Under the pieces are notes generated by a model. It did not search any database and was not told where the DNA came from. It worked only from the letters and a program-made list of their open reading frames with translations. Below are positions 56,744 through 64,000 of a stretch of DNA of 64,000 nt, one piece after another. How positions within the stretch are numbered: position 1 is the stretch's first letter; the number at the start of each line of letters is the position of its first letter. The translations under genes were made by a program, and so were the position numbers. This stretch comes from Isoetes taiwanensis (taxonomy: Eukaryota; Streptophyta; Lycopodiopsida; Isoetales; Isoetaceae), in the NCBI GenBank assembly GCA_021234155.1, contig JAJEKV010000093.1, positions 250,001 through 314,000 of the forward strand, in the 5' to 3' direction.

Positions 56744-58181
56744 GTGTACTCCACTGAGATAATAGGAAAAGGGATGCTTCAAAGAATTGAGTGTGTTGGA
56801 GAAAATAATGTAGTGGTGGATGAAAATAACATTTCTTCCATATCTCCTTTGGATGTATCCATACCAGAAAGAAGGGCCTACAACTTCTTGAAGAGGAAGA
56901 AGAGGAAGAAAAAGGTGCGGACTGTAAAAGATACTAACAACTTCAGTGAAGAGACCATGCAAGCCGTCAGAGGGGGGGATTGTGGCTGCCCCAACAACTG
57001 CTTTGGTAGATTCATAGTGAAAGAACTTGTGGAAGTCCGATCAATCTACAAGGAGAAAACTCATGACACTAGAAAAACTTATATTTATAATATCATAGAG
57101 TATACATTTGGGCCATCACCTGATGTCAGGAACAGGGGATTTCCTATTGGTGGGAAATGGATATGCAGCAGTGCAGTAACAACCATACTAGGTATTTCAG
57201 CCTCTACATAGTGGCGATTAAGGCGGAACCAAAAGAGGAGGGCTCAAATAGGTTGGCATGGTAATCGGGGAAAGGCGAGGACAACCCTCAGGGTGCTTGC
57301 AGTTGTTAACTATCATGCTGAGAGTATGCCTCACAAAAGTGCAGTTGATGAAGAAGGATGCAGGAAAGTAGTTCGAATGTTGCCTGCATATTTCACACAA
57401 AAAGTGATTTTACAAATGATCAACAATCTTCTAGAGGAAATGGGTGTGGACAAGGTTTCACAATCAGCCTTCAGCAAGCTCTGGAGTAAGCATTTTTCAG
57501 ATGTCAAAAGTATGCAATATAACAACTTCTCAAAGTGCAATATATGTGTGGAGATCCTGTGTGGAAACCGGAAGATGAGAATATATTGATTTGGAAAGAG
57601 GATGTGGCAGGTGAACCAATGGTGCCGACGGGAGAGCCTAAAGCTATGAAATCATTAAGAGAAGTGAAGGACTATGAACAGACTATGGAAGGGATAATGG
57701 ATTATATAAAGTACTGGGAGAAATCCTTCGCAGATAAATAGCACCAGAGAGAAGAGCGTGCAATGAAGCACTTGTAAATTATTAGAATGAAGTTCGTATA
57801 CTTTTAGGGAGTTTGGACACAAGTAGTAGCATCCTTCGAGAGGGTTGGCTACCTCAAAGTCGATGGAGGCTCGACCATGGTCAATTCCAACCTGATCAGC
57901 AGCCGATCCACTTGATGACAGAGGAGTTTGAAGAGGAGGTGGAAGAGGATGAAGAGCACTATGTTGGACCTAGAAAAGAGCATCCCAAGTATTATGGACT
58001 TGCTCCATATAATCCTAAGATGGATTTGAAGGATGGCCAATATTTGATCGTCAGGCCATCAGATGAAGATACTTATCCTATTTGGTTAGGGTATACCATC
58101 TCGAATGTTTGTAAGGAAGCTAATAACCCTAACAGAAACAAGGTGCGTGTAGAGTGGTGGCGTCCAGTAAGTGGAAAATGA
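56744..58181 (+). pseudogene. DUF7869-family transposon protein, copy 2, core deleted
   Basis: N-terminal part (56744-57211): a Lys-rich region, then GGDCGCPNNCFGRFIVKELV, the Cys-rich module at the start of these proteins. After one stop it continues NYHAESMPHKSAVDEEGCRK, then FSKLWSKHFSDVK and FSKCNICVE at about 57545. Directly after this, the frame jumps to the C-terminal part (GEPMVPTGEPKAMKSLREVK, LIVRPSDEDTYPIWLGYTIS, RNKVRVEWWRPVS). The C-terminal part is paralogous to 8100-8915, and the C-terminal similarity runs on past a stop to about 58400. The LDNC…NKN…GHTHEDVD core seen in copy 1 is absent here, so the copy has an internal deletion of the presumed catalytic region. Confidence 0.65.
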
Positions 58182-58399
58182 GTCATTACTGAAAAAGAGC
58201 GCTACAAAGATTGTTTTAATAAGCAATGGAAGTATGATGCAAGTGATCCGGCCCAATGGGTGGAAATAAAATCCGTGTTGATGTCATGGAACCCCAGATA
58301 GAGCAAGGTGGATCCGAGAAAGGGGTGCATGAAGATTCCAATCTCTGTGAAGGATAAAGTTCTGAAGTCACTAGAGAAGATAGCCGAACAAGCAAAATA

Positions 58400-59100
58400 A
58401 AGTACGAGAGTCCATGAGTATCTTATGATGTGAATCTTACTTTCATTGTAATCCTACTTTCAGTGCATTTTCATTGTATTCGTGCTTTCATTGTAATCTT
58501 ACTTTCAGTATATGAGTATCTTACTCTACTTGAATGTGAAATACTGGCTTGTGATTATCTACTTGAGTTACATCTATTTGAATGTGGGATACTGGCTTGT
58601 GATAAGTGTTAACTTGTAATTTGAGACATGTTAGAATTAAGGCTGATAATAAAAAATATTTACATGCAATTCCACATTGTTAAAATTGGGGTTGTCACTA
58701 TTTGTAAATTTCAAAATGATGGAATAATTTCAAAATAATGGAATCGTGGTTGCCAGTTGATACTTGCAACATGGAGGTTACAGAGGTTGAGATGATGGGA
58801 ATGGAGATTGAGTATCAACTCTTGAATCATGAACTTAGTCTCATGGAATGCGGACCATATGTAGCCTCTTCCTCCAACCAGAAAAGCAGCATACTTTTGT
58901 ATCTTGAGAAACTATCAACTAATTTTTAATGCTTTCAAGAACATATAATTTCTAGAAGTGATGTACACAAAAGTTGATTGGCTTGTTGGATTGTCAGTAT
59001 AATGTTCTTGTCTCTTCTACTGGTTCTTCTAATGCTTATAGCATGAAAATCGTCCATCAATATCACTTTCACAAAGACAGATGCCTTTGGATGTTGGATT
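58400..59100. other. 3' flank, small tandem repeat
   Basis: ttactttcattgtaatc and ttgaatgtg(a/g)(a/g)atactggcttg are duplicated locally (58430-58605). No gene is seen. Confidence 0.4.
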
Positions 59101-59312
59101 ATTATTAAGTGGAAGGACGAAGATCACGCATGGGAGTTGGTTAACACTTATGCGCACAATAGTCCAAGTCAAAAAAGGGCTTTATGGGCTACATAGAGGA
59201 GCAACTTTTGTAGGCTTGGCCATGATGTAACTTGGTTGCTAGTAGGCGATTTCAACATGGTGGAGCTTGAGGCTGACAGGAGCAGCAGGGGGAGCGTGGT
59301 GCAAACTTTAAC
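59090..59312 (+). pseudogene. LINE endonuclease fragment
   Basis: One frame reads IIIKWKDEDHAWELVNTYAH, NSPSQKRALWAT, a stop, and then VTWLLVGDFNMVELEADRSS. The (V/I)N.YA.NSP…LW and GDFNMV..…D.S blocks are typical of plant LINE AP-endonuclease domains. It is a short piece of a family distinct from the LINE at 10.8-21.2 kb. Confidence 0.7.
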
Positions 59313-60212
59313 ATGATCAGTGGGTGCCGCTCCTTCAGGATTCTGGGCTTAAAGAAATCAATAGTGATCCATCTTTTATTTGCTATAATGGATGGATCAG
59401 TGCTATAGTACACGTGGTCAATTATACGCATAGACATTAACCAACCCAACTCTTGCCCTTTGTCAAACCACTTGATTATGACCCACCGGGTAAATGACAC
59501 TGCAATATTTGTCAATCTTAAAATGATAATATGCAACTAGGTGGTATGAACCCTAATACACTAGTGAAGGTTATGATGAAAAACATGGAGTCTACAATGC
59601 AGGTTAGACATGGGTGTATAATACGTTGCATTAGTTTTACTACTGAGACAAGGCTTGATATTTTCTTTTTAGAATGGGGATTTTTGGCAAGTTTTTTCAC
59701 AAGCCATGTGGATGATGCCTTTGCCGGGCATGCATTTTGAAGATTAGGATCAGTCCTTCAAGTTGAAACTGACCTAGTGAAGCTTGAGCAATGCAGGAAA
59801 AAAGAGTTATTCATTGCTTAAAGGTTTGGTGACTTGGCTATGTCATTTTGTAGCGGCTTTAGAAAACTTCATCAGAAAAGGCATTTGCACATGGACTTGC
59901 AGCAATGTCTTGCTTCATTTTGACTTTGGGAAGGTGAAGGGCTGTACAGATCCCCAGGCTGTTTATATTGGCATCTGTCAGGAACAAAATTTAAAGATCA
60001 GCCAACGAGCTTACAAAAATCAAGTTATTAACTAGATTTGGTATACATAAAATATTGCTCAAATTTGTTGTTTCTTTTTGCAAGTCAAGCAGCTCTGATA
60101 TCCCAGTTTCTTCAACATTCTGCAATTCTTCATCTCCCATTTGGACAAAAGTTGCAGACTTAGTTTATTTTTTAGAGCATCAATAGTGTTGATTACTGAT
60201 CTCTTAGCCTCA

Positions 60213-60527
60213 CTATCTATGAAGATTACTATCATTAGTCTCATTTTCTAAAATAGAGTGAGCAGTATAGACACTTACCTCAGCTTCAAATCCTCCTCTT
60301 CTGAATTTGCGCTTTGTGTTAAGACTTGCAATACCTTCATCTCTTCCTTTACTTCCTCTTCCTTTAACAGTGTTTGAGCTTCCTCTATCACCAAAGCCTC
60401 TTCCTTTACTAAGTCTTGAATCCTTAGGACTTGAGTAGTTGGCTGCCATATGGTCGTAGCCATTACAGTTAAAGCATTTGCTTTCCTTCATCTTTGGGCA
60501 AGTAGTCTTTAGCATTAGAGACGTCAC
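60213..60527 (-). pseudogene. Copia-type gag fragment with zinc knuckle
   Basis: The frame contains KCFNCNGYDHMAANY, a retroviral-type zinc knuckle (CX2CX4HX4C) whose last Cys is replaced by Tyr. A Gly/Arg/Ser-rich stretch follows (GRGFGDRGSSNTVKGRGSKG). This is the layout of Copia Gag after the UBN2 region. The last zinc ligand is lost, and the fragment has no neighbouring pol. Confidence 0.6.
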
Positions 60528-60529
60528 AT

Positions 60530-63125
60530 GATGTACTAAACAGGTGCATTTGCACTGTTTACTTTATAATTCATATAAAATTGAAGGTTTAATATTCAAT
60601 CAAACCATTCTTAAATATTAATATGTGGCAGTTATATTGCATAAAAAAGTACCTAAAATCCATCAGTCTCCATTCTTGAGAGTTACACATAGGTAAGCCC
60701 AAGGAAGTCAAGTTAGTTTTGTTTCATGTTAAGATAAAGTAAACTGTTTCGATAAGAAGATTTTTATGATTTTTTTTTATTATTTTTTATTTTTGTATTT
60801 TTTTTCACGAGTTAAAGAGTAAGACACAAAAAACTGCACCTCAATCCGAGGTTTGAAAAGGGAATAGTTGTTCGAACATGACAGGATCAAAAACTATTGC
60901 TTGTCTTCTGTGAACTATTCCCAAATTAAATCTCTAAGTTTTATAGGAAAATGAATTTTGACCTAAAGTTTTGAATATAAGTAGTAGACGACTTGCTTTA
61001 TTTAAGGTATAAGTAGTAGACAAGTTGCTTTATTTAAGGAAATGTCCATTAGCCTTGATGTTGAAGTTTGTGAATTTTCCTTATTTTTTCGAGTAGAAGT
61101 GATTGATAACTTTTGTCTATGTAGGAGGAAAATAATTCAAGGTCGTCCTCAAAAAAATTATTTTATGAAAGGTACCACGATATGCAATCACCCAAAAAAA
61201 AAACACATAAAAAGAGCATAGAGTTCGTTCTGAAGAAATAACAAAAGGTTGTATAAATGAGACCATTATTGGACCACATTCATTTTGAAATCAAGAACTC
61301 CCTCACGTTAATCGATCTCAATCTCAATTGCGGGATATAACCCCATAAGCTACTCTATTCATTAAAAGTAACTAATGCTCATGATTTTGAGGTTTAGAGT
61401 AAAGGTTTTATTGTTCTTTCCAAGTTATCTATTTAAATATGCGTTCCATAGATTTTCTAAAATCTATGCATTGAATGTGACTTGAAAACTTATATTTTCA
61501 AACTTTCCAAGTTGTGGAAGCAATGGAAAAGGAACGAAGAACAAATATGAAAAGCTATAATTATGAACAGTAAAGATAGACTGCTATGTCTATTTCCCAT
61601 TGCTAGTCCACATGGCTTAGGATCATTTAAGAAGCCAGAACATCCGCATCTTAATCAGATTTAAACTCGCCTTTACAATATAAATATCTCATGTATAGTA
61701 TATTCTATCTGAGAATATTAGTTGGTTGCTGTGATTGCATTATTAAAGATAAGATAAGATAAGATGAATGCCCACTTACCTCTTCTGTTAGAGAAGGTCG
61801 AAAATCATCATATCATTGTATAGGTGACAAATGAACAATAAATAGAACTAGTGATAAGAATAAGAAAGATTTACTTCTCCACCTAATTTGTCTAGTTGTG
61901 GACCATAATGGACCATGCCTATTTATATTCAAATCTTGCATGTAGTAGTATATTAATTTTAACATCACATTGGAGATCTATGTTGCCAAGTAAGGCTTAA
62001 ATCCATAAAAAGTATAGTCTATCATGAAAGACAAGCTAAAGTTACTATTATCATATCTAAACTACGGCACTCCTAAGCAGCAAACAGGTATACGAAACTT
62101 ATGATAGCAAGAAAAATGATTTCTTCGAATTTTGCACTAAGACGATACAAACTATATTTGGAACTTCTATCGCATGTTTTATGAATCATGAATTAGAAAA
62201 GAATGTTAGCTTGCTTCAAAATATAGCAAGCACCAAAAATAGTCCATGCCTTTTCAGGGTGTAGTAGCAACCACAGGGATAGGTTCAATGCTGCATATAT
62301 TTTATACTTAATACGTATGAATTGTATGATACGGCATAATTTTGAAGCATAATATGTCAAAAATACAGCGAAAAACGGCATCGAAAAACTTTTGCATACG
62401 GGAAAATAAAGCTCTACTATCTCAATGGGCCAGACTATAAACTCTTCATTGCCGAGTTAATTAAGTATTTGAACTTAAATGGAAGATGGGCATATTAAGA
62501 ACTGCATGATGCGTTGGAGAGTCACAAAAAAGAGCTCAATATAGGATCCTATGCATGATGGCATGCCCAGGGGCAAGTTATAGATATGACCCTTGCAATG
62601 ACAATCCTATCCTTGGTATCTTTTAATAATACTAGCGAGAGGAGTTGGAGTGCCTATAAGTAGATACATAGTGCCAGCCAAAATCGCTTACTGTATAAGA
62701 AAGCTGACAAACTTGTATATAACTTTTTCAGTTCGCGACTCTTGGATTGCAACAGTAGTCTAGCTGTTGTGGATAAGCTACAGTTTTCATTCATGGATGT
62801 AGATTCCAAAGTGAACGAGAACAACTTCGAAGATAGTTAGGATGAGCAACTTCCAGTAACTGCTGCAGCCCATGTTGACACAGACATTCAACGTACTCAA
62901 TTCATTGATGACGAAGATCATGTAGAAAACATATTCTCAGATGAATTCAAGGACAGCCAAGGGAGTGAAGAATCCGACACGGGAAGGTCAGGTGGCTAAA
63001 GACTGATTTTATATGCAGTATATCAATCACAAATCACAACCCCAGGCAAGCAAATTGCAAAGTCTATGCAATGGATTAAATCCTCATTCTACTAGCAATT
63101 CATGAAGCTCAAATCGAGATGAAGC
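60530..63125. other. No gene recognised
   Basis: AT-rich. Small features only: the direct repeat aagtagtagac(g)a(a/c)ttgctttatttaagg near 60978 and 61008, and an open stretch at about 62750-62998 reading FMDVDSKVNENNFEDS, DTDIQRTQFIDDEDHVENIF and ending SGG. That acidic C-terminus resembles the tail of a hAT or other transposase, but it is too short to name. Confidence 0.35.
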
Positions 63126-63129
63126 ATTA

Positions 63130-63672
63130 GGGATTTTTTGAGATCATAAAAGGGCCTTCTAAGAATTGCTGACTAAGTTATATGAACAACCAATCAGAAA
63201 ACAGAACTGGTAATCCAGTCAGCAAAACAGTTATAACTAACTCACTGGATCACATTTTCTAGCATAAGTGTTGATAGAAAAGTCCAAATGAGCTCTTGTT
63301 TGGTGCAATAGATAGATCTCATTGAGATCTTTCCAACCAACCTTGGGTGATTTGCATATCTTTTAGCCCGGTGAGAATAGTAAAAAATGGTAAAAACTAT
63401 ATTTTTTGGAGTTTTGACAATCATAAGTGGTTAAAATATGTGCAAAGCCTAAGATTGGAATGATCTCGACGAGATCTATCCATTGCACTAAACGAGAGCT
63501 CATTTGGACTTTTCTATCAATAGTTATGCTAGAAAATGTGATCCAGTGAGTTAGTTATAACAGTTTTGCTGACTGGACCCGTCAGACTCTAATTTCTGAT
63601 TGGTAGTTCATTTATCTTCATTTGGCTTAGTTGGCATGTTTTGAAGGCCCCTTTTTAATCTCAAAAAAACCC
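63130..63672. mobile_element. Foldback (long inverted repeat) element, 543 bp
   Basis: Arms of about 200 bases (63130-63335 and 63460-63672) are inverse copies. For example, ttagttataactaactcact… on the left corresponds to agtgagttagttataac on the right, and gatagaaaagtccaaatgag is exactly inverse to ctcatttggacttttctatc. The ends gggattttttgagat and atctcaaaaaaaccc are inverted repeats, and TA flanks both sides. A central loop of about 125 bases is unpaired. A MITE or a hairpin small-RNA source are the obvious readings. Confidence 0.85.
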
Positions 63673-64000
63673 TAATGGAGAAGAGAGATAACATAAATCT
63701 GGCTGTTCATCCTCCTCTTCTATTATTACTTCTTCCATGGAACACTCTATGCAATAGATAATCTCCTCCAAGAGCAAGAGTGAAAGAGAGAGAGAATGAG
63801 GAGACGTATCCCTTCTTTTAAAACTTACACAACAAATCTCAGCCCTTCATCTTTGAACAATCTCCACCGTTAGATCTCCAATAACTTACGTGTCCTTCCA
63901 GATCATGCCACCTCATCACAACTCTAACCATTGAAAAATATTATATAAGGACTTTTATACCCCTTCAAGTCCATAGGTTCTACAACTGCGCTCAAAAATG
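63673..64000. other. No gene recognised
   Basis: Contains a short purine run (gagtgaaagagagagagaat) and no sustained open frame. Confidence 0.4.

Overview
The window looks like transposon-dense nuclear DNA of a land plant. It is AT-rich, has long intergenic stretches and spliceosomal introns, and carries plant-type L1 LINEs (DUF4283-like ORF1), CACTA, Helitron and hAT-type ends, and an LTR element primed by initiator tRNA-Met. Fragments of ordinary plant genes are embedded in it: AIR synthase, the nucleoporin SEH1, a hevein domain and an FCP1-like phosphatase. DUF7869 and DUF8039 transposon genes and the high repeat load fit a non-seed plant such as a fern, but that placement is a guess. I see no clearly intact housekeeping gene, tRNA, rRNA or CRISPR array.

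Layout, left half. A decayed DUF7869 transposon gene (about 1.05-8.9 kb) is split by a non-autonomous CACTA element at 1243-7469, with 31-bp inverted ends and a 3-bp ATT target duplication. Removing the CACTA plus one ATT restores the reading frame. The CACTA carries a captured last exon of AIR synthase (2505-2668, minus) and copy A of a 1.1-kb repeat. A Helitron 3' end lies at 9222-9249 and a three-exon SEH1 pseudogene at 10017-10541. A long L1 element fills about 10.8-21.23 kb: ORF1, a second LINE nested in it with the layout of a twin-primed insertion, a 1.7-kb pyrimidine tract, broken ORF2 and a poly(A). Helitron ends, a Helitron helicase C-terminus and a two-exon gene of unknown function occupy 22.2-24.83 kb. 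An 8.55-kb hAT-type interval (25861-34407) has 10-bp inverted ends and a perfect 8-bp duplication. It holds a 332-bp tandem duplication, a hevein domain and copy B of the 1.1-kb repeat.

Layout, right half. A broken multi-exon gene ending in an FCP1/NIF-type phosphatase domain runs on the minus strand (38.1-34.5 kb). An LTR retrotransposon follows at 40039-51609 with LTRs of about 1.6 kb, PBS and PPT. It shows no recognisable pol, has iterated 67-bp palindromes, and has a short ORF starting exactly with the histone H3 N-terminus (MARTKQTA). Palindromes with a TTCNNGAA core lie on both sides of it. Beyond it are CG-rich hairpins, a DUF8039 fragment, a second DUF7869-family gene lacking its core, LINE and Copia-type fragments, and a 543-bp foldback element at 63130-63672.

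The most notable observations are the histone H3-tail mimic, a recurring three-stem fold whose outer stem differs in sequence but still pairs, paired palindromes at a constant 19-bp spacing, and several captured host exons. Everything comes from reading the sequence. Family names rest on motifs I recognise, and no database search was run.
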